Source: Theristus sp. LFF4_11 (taxonomy: Eukaryota > Nematoda > Chromadorea > Monhysterida > Xyalidae). From it: a stretch of DNA of 64,000 nucleotides. The notes beneath the pieces were generated by a model. It did no database searches and had not been told where the DNA came from. It saw nothing but the letters and a program-made list of their open reading frames with translations. The position numbers and the translations under genes are program-made. Below, piece by piece: positions 47,460 through 58,720 of the stretch. Each line of letters begins with the position of its first letter. Position 1 is the first letter of the stretch. The DNA is taken from NCBI GenBank assembly GCA_030248135.1, contig JASANC010003653.1, positions 37,327-101,326 of the forward strand, in the 5' to 3' direction.

Positions 47460-48426
47460 TTAGCGACCAGCCTGTTGGCAGTCGCGCGCGATGTGGCCCG
47501 ACTGGTTGCAGTTGTAGCACTGAAAAAAACAGAAGGACTGCAGGTGTGGAAGCAACAGTGGGACACTTTTGTAACTAACATGTCCGAACTCGGATGTGCA
47601 CTGCTGTAGTCAAACGGTACAAAAAACCCGAAGTACCTAGCGCTTGTTGCTGACTATTTTCTACACCGAAAACCGTTTTTACCCATTTTTCTTCCAACCA
47701 ACCACCCTGTTATGCGATATTCGAAAAAAACAGAAGGAAAGCGAAACCGGAGTAAACCAGCGCAGACCTTGCGATCGCCGCCGTATCCACCGCCGCCACC
47801 GCCAGGACCACGCCCAAATCCACCACCACCGCCGCCTCGCTGCTCAGTGCAGTCACGCGCCATGTGCCCGTCGCCACCGCAGTTGTAGCAGCCTGCAGCA
47901 AACGCACGAATGCTGGAACTTTTTTCCGTGAACTTGGACCGTGGTCGGTTCTAGTTAGTGACAAGACAAGACAAAGCGCACTTCGGTCAGACTTAAGTCG
48001 AGGAGAAAAAGAAATCAGAAGCTGGCTGAGAATATTTTTAGCTAGATAAATATAGTTGAGCTGATCCGAGGAGACAGATAGATTCTACCCTTCCCCCCAC
48101 AGCAATTATGAAGTCCACGGATGGAGTTACGCCGACCGTGCGATCCCACACATGGCTCAAGAAACAAAGCACTGCCCAGCTGAAACTGAGCCCCAACAAT
48201 TTTTTTAGATGTGTATGAGCTTCATCGAGCAGCAACAACGAAACTGCAAAAACAACAACACAAACGTGAAACGTTTCTTACCACGTCCACCGCCACCGCC
48301 GCCGCCAAAGCCACCACCACCTCCACCACGACTGCCACCGCCGCCACGACGCGGCTCCGGGCATTCGCGAGACATGTGGCCCGTTTGACTGCAATTGTAG
48401 CACGTGATGTCACCGCGATCGCCCAT
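47460..48426 (-). CDS. CNBP-like CCHC zinc-knuckle, Gly-rich nucleic-acid-binding protein
   Basis: Three exons (48282-48426, 47768-47892, 47460-47519) sum to 330 nt, giving 109 aa. Each exon carries one retroviral-type zinc knuckle CX2CX4HX4[15 protein letters not shown] (residues 9-22), [14 protein letters not shown] (about 50-63) and [14 protein letters not shown] (about 91-104). Arg/Gly-rich linkers separate them. The knuckle sequences match the CNBP/Gis2 family, which binds single-stranded RNA and DNA and acts in translation and transcript stability. Canonical CNBP has seven knuckles, so three with Gly-rich spacers is a short form. One knuckle per exon implies exon duplication, and additional alternative exons in the large introns cannot be excluded. 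Confidence 0.9.
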
Positions 48427-49157
48427 AATGACGCTTGAACTTGTTATGGTTTAGGAAAAATACAAATGATCCAAATCGAATCGAAATCACTTCACTACCG
48501 AGCGGATATCTTATCTGAATAGATAGACATAGTTGTTCCAAAATCCAGAGCTTTTGGATTTGGTTTGGGGTTTGGGGCCTGGGGTAGGGTTAGGGGAAAA
48601 AAATCCGGATTTTTTTTTTAAATTAAAAAAAAAAAAAAAAAAAAATTTTTTTCTTACAAGTTAGGTTTGTTCGAAGCGTCTCGTCGAGCTGAGTTCATCT
48701 AGACTATTTTCAGAACGATCCGGAAAACTATAAGAGCGAAAATCGTGTTTTATTGAAATTATGTCCATTTCATAGAGGGAAAGTTGCATTTTCAACAGTA
48801 AAACAGGACAATTTTCGACGTGCACTTGAATATTGAACCGTTCTTAGTTGTTCCTCTTTCGAAAATTACCAAAATTTGACTGTGTTCAAACATTCCTGTT
48901 TGCTGTAGCTAAGTCGGCAACCCCTGTCGACCCGGTCGCCCCCCCCCCCAAGACACTTACTTTCAGGTTCAACCAGCTATGCTATCTGCCACATGGCGAG
49001 AGCCCACTCTTCAAATCATCGTATCGAAAACACGTACCATGATTTCGCGATCACGTTGCGGGCAACTGACAGACGCAAGTTTAACACGTTAGTTTAGCTC
49101 AGCACGCAAAACGAAAACGTCTTGGTAGAAAATATGGCGAGCGAGGAGGTGGCCTCA
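48427..49157. other. Upstream region with simple sequence and repeat end
   Basis: It contains the promoter side of the CCHC gene, a long A/T tract near 48610-48650 and, at about 48530, ATAGTTGTTCCA...CAGAGC, which resembles the end of the repeat that begins at 49158. A C-run lies near 48942. Confidence 0.4.
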
Positions 49158-50078
49158 TAGTTGTTCTAGGGGGGGCCTGGAAGGGGCCGGCCCCCCCCAA
49201 AAAATTTTCGAATCTATCTCTATCAAACAGGTTTTTTCGGCCCAGCTATTATCTATCTAAAAAAAATTCTCAGCCAGCTATCTATCTGAAAATTTTTGTC
49301 TTCGAAGACATAAAATAAGTCAATTTTTCACTAAAATTGACTACTTTTGCCCATAATTCTTTAAAATTTCGCTAATACCGTATTACCTCTAATAAACCCC
49401 CATGGGGGTTTATTTCTTCAGCGACTTCTGGGGGTGGGGGTTTATTTTTGGGGGGGGGGTTTATTTTTGGGGGGGGGGTTTATTTGGAAACCATTTTTAG
49501 GAGTGGGCAAAATGGCAAAAATACCTTCCATGGCAGGAAGGAAGTCGCAGAAACTTCTACTCTACATAGAAATTTCCTTTTACAACAGCCTTTTGTAATG
49601 AAATTACCATTAACTCATCCATTTGGGGCCTTTGGTAGCACAATTTCATCATTTTCACTGCAACCAGCCACTGAATTCGCTGGGTATGTGTTTCAAACAG
49701 GTTTCAATAATCCCCCATGGGGGATTATTTTTGGGGGGGATTATTTGGAAACTTGTCGAGGGGGTGGGGGTTTATTTTTGGGGGGGGTTTAATTTTGGGG
49801 GGGGGTTTAATAGAGGTAATACGGTATTAGGTCAAATACGCGTTTATACTTGATTTTTAGAGCATTTTTAGCCTTATTTTGCTGTTTTTATAGCTTTTTA
49901 GCGTTTTAGCTATCTATCTATCAAATTTCAAAATTTTGACCGCCCCCCCCCCCCAAAGTCACATGCCCCCCCCCACGGGGCGCCCCCCCCCAAAATTTTC
50001 CAGCTATCTATCTGTCTAGAAAATTTGCTCCAGCTATCTATATCGGTCCCCCCAACCCCTCGGCTCTGGAACAACTAT
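49158..50078. mobile_element. Inverted-repeat element with AGCTATCTATC tracts, interrupted by MITE B
   Basis: The ends are ATAGTTGTTCTAGGGGGGCC and GGCTCTGGAACAACTAT. They are partly inverted copies, with GGGGCC/CCCC runs next to them. Inner sequences repeat CAGCTATCTATCTG on both sides of the inserted MITE B copy (49376-49826). No transposase is visible. Class and exact ends are uncertain. Confidence 0.5.
49376..49826. mobile_element. MITE family B, copy 3
   Basis: TACCGTATTACCTCT at the left and TAGAGGTAATACGGTA at the right, 451 bp. The central 150 bp are nearly identical to copy 1. It is inserted in the AGCTATCTATC repeat. Confidence 0.85.
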
Positions 50079-50498
50079 GGGTGGCCTTCTTTTGCGTGGT
50101 AAAAAAAGAGAAAAAATTTTTACCCATATTCTTGCTTTGGTTTTGGTGTCTCTGTGTTTTTAAATAATTGTGTGTTGGAGTTTGGCGCGCCGGTGGGCGA
50201 GTGTTAATTTTTTGTTTTTATTGAAATGTAGGGGTGGGTTTTTTTTTTTTGGGTTTTAGTTTGGTGTGTTTTGGTCTGTTGTGGGGGGAGGATGATTGAG
50301 TGTTGGTGGGGGGGGGGGTGGTGGGCTGGGTTTGTTTTCGTTGTGTGTTATTTTGTGTGTTTTATGTGTTGTGTTTGTTTTTTTGTTTGTTTTTGGTGTT
50401 GTGGCGCTTTCGGTCCATTGGTTTTTGTGTGTTCTTTTTTTTTATTTTTTATTTTTTTTATTTTTTTATTTTTTTATATATTTTATTATTTTTTTTTA

Positions 50499-52075
50499 TC
50501 TATTACTACTAAATTTACAATTTGTCTGTCCGTCACACTTTTGAATTGGCGCCCATTTTTGCTATTTAAGAAAGCTTCATCTCAATCTCAATCTCAATCT
50601 TTATCTATTTTTAATATCACTTCAAATTGTTTAATCAAAACGCCGCTCTTCATAGCTGAAAGTCATCATGATACTCTTTTCAAGTTGATACTCTACGGTT
50701 ATGGCTACAGTTGGCAAATAGCAATTGTTGCTGCTCAAAACTTGACGAGCGACTGCGAAAGATGTGACAAAACCGTCTTTGAAAAAAGTAAGATATTTTC
50801 AATTGGGTCGCAATGGTATTTACCATTCATTTTCACTTTGCAAAAGGCTTGGGTTATGTTAGGGTAAACGGGTAAAAAGAAGCAATGACTGCAAAACGAA
50901 ACTTAAAAACGTCACTTTTTTGTTTCTTCTATTCATTTTCACTTTACAAAAAAGGCTTGGCTTAGGTAAACGGGTAAAAAAGCATTAGCTTTTTAAAACG
51001 GGTAATTAAAAAAACCGTTAATTTTTATATTTTTATTCAATTTTACTTCACTTACAAAAAGGCTTGACTTAGGTTACGGTGAACGGGTAAAAATAGCAAA
51101 ATCATAAACCTCGCATTTTCGCTTTATAAAAGATGCTTGGCTTACGTTAGGGTAAACGGGTTAAAGAAGCATTAGCTTTTTAAAACGGGTAATTGAAAAA
51201 ACCGTTAATTTTTATATTTTTTATTCAATTTTACTTCATTTGCAAAAAGGCTTGACTTAGGTTAGGGTGAACGGGTAAAAGAAGCATTATCTTATTAAAA
51301 CGGGTAATTGAAAAAACCGTTAATTTTTATATTTTTTATTCAATTTTACTTCATTTACAAAAAGGCTTGACTTAGGTTACGGTGAACGGGTAAAAATTGC
51401 AAAATCATAAACTTCGCATTTTCACATTACAAAAGATGCTTGGCTTATGTTAGGGTAAACGGGTAAAAGAAGCAATGACTGCAAAAATAAATTAAAAACG
51501 TCACTGTTTTTGTTTCTTCTATTCATTTTCACTTTACAAAAAAGGCTTGGCTTATGTTAGGCTAACCGGGCAAAAGAAGCATAAGCTTTTTAAAACGGGT
51601 AATTGAATAAAACGTTAATTTTTAAATTTTTTATTCAATCTTACTTAACTTACAAAAAGGCTTGACGGTCAGGGTGAACGGGTAAAAATAGCAAAATCAT
51701 AAACTTCGCATTTTCACTTTACAAAAAAGGCTTGGCTAAGGTAAACGGGTAAATGAAGCATTAGCTTTTTTAAACGGGTAATTAAAAAACGTTAATTTTT
51801 ATGTTTTTTATTCAATCTTACTTCACATACAAAAAGGCTTGCCTTAGGTTAGGGTGAATGGGTAAAAATAACAAACTCATAAACTTCGCATTTTTTATTC
51901 ATTTAAATACAATAAAAAATATTGTATTGTAGGCGGCTTCACGGCAGCACAAAGTAAATTTTCTTCAGATTGGTTATTCAGTAAACGTTACTGTTTTTTT
52001 CTTTTTAATTCAATGCTACTTCACCAAAAAGGCTTGGCATTGATTAAGCCACATACGCTCGGGTCAATTGGCTAG
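50499..52075 (+). mobile_element. Helitron-like element 1 of a tandem trio
   Basis: It starts TCTATTACTACTAAATTTAC followed by TTGTCTGTCCGTC and ends GGGTCAATTGGCTAG. A 5' TC and 3' CTRR are Helitron hallmarks. The usual 3' hairpin is degenerate in this copy. The interior holds about eleven imperfect copies of a motif AAAAAGGCTTGACTTAGGTT + AGGGTGAACGGGTAAAA at 80-120-bp spacing. No Rep/helicase is present, so it is non-autonomous. Confidence 0.7.
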
Positions 52076-54242
52076 TCTATTATACTAAAAATGCAATTTG
52101 TCTGTCTGTCCCTGTCATTTTCATGAAATTTGAATTGGCGCTCATTTTTGCTATTTAAGAAAACTTCATCTCAATTTCCTTAACCTGTTTTTATTAATGC
52201 CAGTTGAGATTTTTTTTCAAAACGTCTCTCTTCATATAGCTGAAGTCATCATGATACTCTTTGGTCAACAGAGACAGTTCAGCGCAGCATAGGCAAATGG
52301 AAGCGTGGCTGATCAAAACTTGATGATCGACTGGGAAAGATGTAACAAAACCGTCTTTGAAAAAAGTTTGAACTTTTTGTTTTTAAACATCGGGTTGCAA
52401 AACGCGCATCGACATCGGCATTGCAAGTTGCACTTTGGATTCAAAACAAGTAAATTTCATTGAAATTGATACTCCATGTTTCATTTTCAAATTGATACTC
52501 CATGGTTATGAGCGATAATTTCAACGTAATGCACGATGGGCAACTGGCAATTGTTGCTGCTCAAAACTTGACGAGCGACTGCGAAAGATGTAACAAAACC
52601 GACCGTCTCTGAAAAAAGTTAGTTTTTTAATTGGGTCGAAATGGTATTTATCATTCATTTTCACTTTGCAAAAAAGGTTTGGCTTATGTTAGGGTAACCG
52701 GGTAAAAGAAGCATTAGCTTTTTAAAACGGGTATTTTTAATGAAAAAAACGTTAATTTTTATATTTTTTATTCAATCTTACTTAACTTACAAAAAGGCTT
52801 GACTTAGGTTAGGGCGAACGGGTAAAAATAGCAAAATCATAAACTTCGCATTGTATTTCACTGCACAAAAAGGTTTGGCTTAGGTTATGGTTACAACGGT
52901 TTAAACGGTAATTTTGACTATACTTAAAAAAGGCTTGACTATGGGTGGCTTTCAGACTAACAGTGGTGCATGAAAAGCAGATTAATAAACTGGCTCTTTT
53001 GAGGCTCCTTACTACAAATAAGCCATTGTCTTACTAAATAAACATCAAACGTATCATCTGATTATAATCGGTAGCAAGATTGGCAACAGGGGTTTCCAAT
53101 AAAACAATTTTCCAACTTTAAAAAACAGAAACGAAATTGAGCGGCCTTTGAAAAAAGTTTTCACTACAAAAGCGATATTTATGTGAATGTTTTTTTTTCA
53201 AAAAAACAAGACTTTTAACAAACGAGTACCGATCAATTCGAGCCAGTTTTATAAAAGCTTAGAAGCCTTTCAAACAGGTCTCTTATTAAATGAATGAAAT
53301 AAAAAATAATAGACTAAAAAGGGAGATTTTCAAACCACACCAAGCTGTTTGAGAAAAAATGGTGCATTAGTGCATTTTAACAACAGTTTCTTGCAATTTG
53401 CGTGAAATCGAAAAAAAGTAAAAGGAACGACTTGCTCTGAATACAAGTTTAGCACAAGTTCAATTAATAAAAAATGTTTTGAGAACAATTTGCGTAACAG
53501 TTTGTTAAAAATCGACTTTTGCACCGAATCGACAGGGAATCGTAAAGATTAATTTTTTCAAACAAAAGCATTTTTGAGTGTTTCAAAAAATTTAAAAAAG
53601 TTTGAATTTTGTAAAAGCAACGGGTGTTCGGAAAAGTGTTTCGTTTTCGCATTCATTGTCAATATTTAATTATTTTTAATAAGCGCAAGCCAGTTATCAA
53701 ATCAAGAATAACAAAATAACCACGCTGCTTTTTTGAAAACGGGTATTAGGTATAATTAAAATGTCACTTCATGTCTTCCATTTATTTTTTTGCTTCATCA
53801 AAGAGGCCTTGCTTGGGTTATTTTTAAACGGGTTTAAAAACTCAGTAGAAAAATTAGTAGCTATTTAATCGGGGCCGTTTTTCAATAGGGCAATAACGAA
53901 AAACACAAATAACAATTTTCACGAGCAAGCTAAAAAAATATTTAGCTTGAACAGTTTGCTTTAGCTAATACATGTACGCTTCTTTCAACCATGCAAGAAA
54001 TGCCTATCTAAGCAATTGTTTACTGCTGCGCAAGTGATCGAAATGAAAATCAACGAATATGGGTTGCTTGGTACGTTCAGTAAAAATTGTGGAATGATAT
54101 AATTAAACAAACTAAAGCACAGGCGCTTCAATAAAATGACTATAAAAAATTCTCAACTGAATAAAAAGCGGGTAAAAGATGACCAACATTAAAATCGAAA
54201 GCTTCTTTTTAACCGTGCCGAAGGCACGGGTCAATTGGCTAG
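52076..54242 (+). mobile_element. Helitron-like element 2
   Basis: It starts TCTATTATACTAAAAATGCA with TTGTCTGTCTGTCC directly after the CTAG of element 1. It ends with a hairpin CCGTGCCGAAGGCACGG, then GTCAATTGGCTAG. The 5' 150 bp (GAATTGGCGCTCATTTTTGC, GTCATCATGATACTCTTTGG) match elements 1 and 3. The interior is only partly alike, and four copies of the AAAAAGGCTTGG motif remain. No coding capacity. Confidence 0.78.
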
Positions 54243-55522
54243 TCATAATACTAAGATAATAGTGGTGTCCGTTTGTTTGTTTGTTTGTATCACTTTTTTG
54301 CAATTTGAATTGGCGCTTATTTTTGCTATTTGAAAAGCTGCATCTCAATTTTTTTTTACCTATTATCAATGCCATGCCATTTATTTTTTTCAAAAAGCGT
54401 CACTCTTCACTGCGAAGTCATCATGATACTCTTTGGTCATCCACGATAGCGCCTTAGCATGCGATTGGCAAATAATGGCAAATGTTGCCGTTCAAAACTT
54501 GATGACCGAAAGCGAAAGATGAAGCAAAACGTACATTAAAGAATGGTTGCAATTGTTTTTAAAAATCAGGTTGCAATACGACATCAGCATTGCAAGTGCT
54601 CATTGCACTTTGCTTTCAAGACAATATTTTTTGTTCATTTTTTATATAGATTTTCACTTTACAAAAAAGGGGTTGGCTTAGAGCAGGGTGAACGGGTAAA
54701 AACATAACAGCAGAATCACAAACTTCGCATTTTAAATTTGTTTTTAACAAGCGGGTTTAATTAGAAATGTGTCCATTTCAAAAACAAAATTTCAAATCGG
54801 GTTGCAAAATGACATCGGCATTGGAAGTGCTCATTGCACTATGCTTTCAAAACAATATTTTTTGTTCATTTTTTATATTTTCACTTTACAAAAAAGGATT
54901 GGCTTAGAACAGGGTGAACGGGTAAAAAAACATAATTACAAACTTCGCATTTTAAAATTGTTTCAACAAGCGGGTGTAATTAGAAATGTGTCAATTTCAA
55001 AAACAAAAATTCAAAATTTTTCTTCTCACTTTTCAAAAAAGGATTGGCTCAAGGCAGCGTGAACAGGTAAAAACATACAGCAAACTTATAAACTTCGCAT
55101 TTTAAGTTTGTTTTCAAAACGCGGGTTTAATTTAAAAAAATGTGTCAATTTCAAAAGCAAAAATTCAAAATTGCAATATTACAAATTACATTCAAAAACG
55201 ATTTTTATAAAACGTTACGTTTTGTCGTTTCAATTCAATTAGCTTTAAAATCGTTTTTCACATTTTTAACGGGAACGGCAATTGACCATTGATGATTAAA
55301 AAAGATTGTTTTTAATTTTAAAAGGGAATGCAGTAAAGATTGTGTTCTTAATCAGAAGATTGTTTTTGATAATTAAAACGGGAACAACTAAATCAACTCA
55401 AAATCAAAATGCAATGCATTTTTAGACCGGTCGTGGGCACGGTTCAAAAAGCCAAAATCCACTCAAAAATGACAATTGTATTTATCAAATAACCGTGCCG
55501 TAGGCACGGGTCAATTGGCTAG
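54243..55522 (+). mobile_element. Helitron-like element 3
   Basis: It starts TCATAATACTAAGATAATAG immediately after element 2 and ends with the perfect hairpin CCGTGCCGTAGGCACGG and GTCAATTGGCTAG at 55522. The next base is T, and the base before the trio is A, fitting the A/T insertion preference of Helitrons. Its interior has about three copies of an AAAAGGATTGGCTTAGA + CAGGGTGAACGGGTAAAA unit. Confidence 0.8.
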
Positions 55523-58492
55523 TTCAGTATAAAGATTATAGCCACGGAAAATGGCATGAAATTGAAAGAAAGCTCTTGAACTTCAATTGGAAACCAGCTT
55601 TTAGTAGTTGCCAGACAGTAAATGACATGTATAACCTATTTTGTAATGTCTGCAAATTTTTTATCGACAATTTCATTCCGATTAGAAGGCGTTCTGCCTC
55701 AAAAGGTAAACTTTTGCCTTGGAGACGGCGTTTGCATAAGCTGCACATGATACAATGTCGTCTCCAGAAAGTTTCAAGAAATGGTGTCAACCAATATCTT
55801 TCCTATCAGGTAATTAATCACATCATACAAAAAATGAAAAGAAAAGAAGCAACTGCAGCCGACAACAGGGCATTCCAAAATCCAAACCCTAAAAAATTTT
55901 GGTCCGCTGTCAACAGGAGAATCAAGAAAAGCAGATCTTTACCAGTACTAGAAAGCGTAGATGGAGAGCCACTGGTGTCTGACATTGATAAAGCTGTCGC
56001 TTTCAATGATTTCTTTGCGAAAAGTTTCAAGCAAAAAGATCACACAGTAGAAATACAAGTTGAAAACGAACCTTCCTCGCTAGTAAAACAAATAACACCA
56101 GAAGTGGTGTTCTCTTACCTACAAAAACTAAATAAGAAAACAGTTTGTGGTCCTGACGGCGTTCCTCAAATTTTCTTGAAAAAAACTGTCTGCTAGTTTA
56201 GCCGAACCCCTCTCTATGATCATGGATGCATCCTTGCATAGAAGCGAGGTTCCAGATTTTTGGAGGCAAGCTGTCGTTCAACCTATCCCGAAAAAAGTTA
56301 GCAGCCCTTATTTGCATAATTACCGACCGATATCTCTAACTTCAAATGTATGCAAAGTTTTAGAAAAAATTATAAGGGATGAATTGATTAGTTTTTGCTT
56401 ACAAGAGACCATCTTTTCCCCCTACCAGTTTGGTTTCATTCCTGGACGCAGTGTGGAGACTCAACTCTTACTATGTCTAAATGACTGGACAAAATCCCTT
56501 GATGATGGTTTTGGAACTGACGTTGTCTATTTGGATATCTCGAAAGCTTTCGATACGGTTTCACACTGCATTCTTCTTCAAAAACTATGGGATCTTGGAA
56601 TTAAACATTATTTGTTGAACTGGATTAAAGCCTACCTTCAAAATCGATCCCAGTGGGTTCGTATCAACACTGCTAAATCAAAACCTGTTGAGGTTACCTC
56701 CGGAGTGCCCCAAGGTAACGTACTGGGACCAGTTCTTTTTGCGCTGTTCATTAATGACCTCCCTCAAGTGATATCGCACTCTAAATGTGTTTTGTATGCT
56801 GATGACGTTAAAATTTACAGAGAAGTGTATCACTGGAAGGACAGAGCTGCAATCCAAAGCGATCTTGATGCTTTAAACAACTGGATGAAGCTTAACTCCC
56901 TCGATTTATCTGTCTCAAAAACAAGGATTTCCACGTGGGACCCAAGAAAAATCCTCATTTCCAATATACAATAGACAATAAAACTATTGAATCAACACCA
57001 GCAATTAGAGATCTAGGTGTACTTGTTGATGAATCCTTGAGTTTCAATGACCATATTCGGACCGTTGTCAAAAAAGCAAATAGCATAGTTGGCACCATCA
57101 AGCACTGCTTCCGCATTAGAACAAAAAGTTTCAGGCTGCGTCTGTTCAAAACACTCGCCCTGCCCCACCTAAATTTTTGCCCAACTGTTTGGTCTTCATC
57201 TCTAATAGGTCTAAATAAGCTTGTTGAATCTCCACAAAGATCTTTTACAAAATATTTACTCGGCTATGAAATGAACACATCATACCAGGACAGGCTAAAC
57301 CAAACTGGCTTACTCCCTATTATAATTCAAAGACACATTTCAGACCTTACCATGGTTTACAAATTTATTCATTCTGTTACTTTCGTTCCCTTTCTGAACG
57401 ATTTCTTTATTTTTCAACAAACCGGAACAGGTACTCGAGGTCATTCACTCAAACTCGCAGTTCCCAGAAACAAGACCACTATCAGGAAAAATTTTTGGTG
57501 CGTTAGGACCATACATCTCTGGAATCTTTTGTCTGATGAAACTGTCACCTCACCAACTACAGCCAGTTTTCGGAGGCGTCTCAAAACACAGGAATATAAA
57601 AAAATTCATTCATTTGTCTTTGGTAAATTTTCTGCTGCATTGGAATGGACAGGAGAGTCCGCCCAGCCGCCAGCACTCTTTGTTTTGTTTTGTTTTGTTT
57701 TGAAACATGTTCAACTGAATGTCATTGCGTTTTTGTTTTGAATCACATGTGCTCTTTTGTGCGACGTTTCGTGTTGTTTTCTTTTTTCTTGTATCTGGTG
57801 CAAGTGTGTGTCCATGTCACAGCTCTTTTTATCTCGCGTTTTTCTGTGTGCTCTTGTGGCTTTTGTGTTCAGGGCATTCTTTTTGTAACTAGCACTGTTA
57901 CTTGCTTGCTGTTGCTCATCACTTGCTGTTAGCTGTATTTGGGATTGCACAGGAAAAATAAGAAGAGCCCATAAACAAAAAAATAACAAAAAATAACAAA
58001 AAAAAGAAAAAAAAGAAAAAAGAAAAAAAACAAGTGAGAGAAAAACTGTGATGAAGAAAAGAAAAGCAACTGTGCCGTGTTTGTTTTGCTTTCTCTTGCT
58101 TAATTTAATCGTGCCTGAATGTCAATCGTGGCCGTTGTGCGCTGTCTGATGTTGTCGGTTCGTGATCGCGCTATTTTATTTATTTCTTCTCTCAAGCTTC
58201 AATTGTGTTTGCGCGTTTTTTTAACATTCATTGTTTCTGACTGTCGACGGTTGGTTTTATTTTGTGGATTTTGTTTTTTTGTGTGAATACCCGGGCAGTC
58301 ATCTGCCCATTCGTTTGCATCGACTTTTTGCTTGCTTTCATTCATGCATTCACCAATTTCATCAATAATCTTGTGTTTCTTCAGGTTTTTTTGTGACATC
58401 AATTGTGTTTGTTTTGCATAATGGAAGTTTTGTGAATGTGTTGATGTGAACTGGCCGTGAGGCTTACAAATAAACTTGAACTTGAACTTGAA
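55523..58492 (+). mobile_element. CR1/Jockey-type LINE, 5'-truncated and frameshifted
   Basis: An open frame without an initiator begins right at the Helitron border, indicating loss of the 5' part. It covers the region before and into the reverse transcriptase (NYRPISLTSNVCKVLEKII, VYLDISKAFDTVSH, TSGVPQGNVLGPVLF, YADD box LYADDVKIY, then the thumb with LGVLVDESLSF). There are two frame breaks, one in an A-run near 56180 and one near 56940, so it is inactive. No endonuclease domain remains. The 3' UTR is low-complexity and ends in (TTGAAC)n at about 58470-58492, a microsatellite tail typical of several LINE clades. CR1-like placement is from RT motifs. Confidence 0.85.
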
Positions 58493-58566
58493 CCAGGTGC
58501 ATGTGCAGTAGCGGTGGCCCCTGCCCTTTAACACAGGAAAGAAAAAATGCAAAAACTAAATTGATC

Positions 58567-58720
58567 ATTTTCACCTTATAAAAAAGGCTTGGCTTAGGAT
58601 TAGGATTAGGATTAGGAACCTACAACGACTCATTGCAAGCAACCATTTATCAGAAATCAAAAAATCACTTTTAAGTATGTATACAAATCGGTGTACCCCC
58701 CCCCCCCCCACTTCCCCTCG
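58567..58720 (+). repeat. Dispersed repeat with GGATTA-type tract, copy 2
   Basis: AAAAAAGGCTTGGCTTAGGA is followed by ATTAGGATTAGGATTAGGAA, CCTACAACGACT and a C-run at 58696. It is the counterpart of 20905-21140 in the opposite orientation, and it lies just downstream of the LINE tail. Confidence 0.6.

Noticed and set aside
50271..50867. 198-codon ORF, apparently multi-TM
   Set aside because: The first half is low-complexity T/G-rich sequence that translates to Phe/Cys/Gly; the second half is the 5' part of a Helitron-like element.
50499..55522. CRISPR or bacterial-type repeat array
   Set aside because: The units are irregular in length and spacing and sit within eukaryotic Helitron-like elements.
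58590..58613. Internal telomere from (GGATTA)n
   Set aside because: Only three or four units, embedded in a dispersed repeat, so it is not a telomere.
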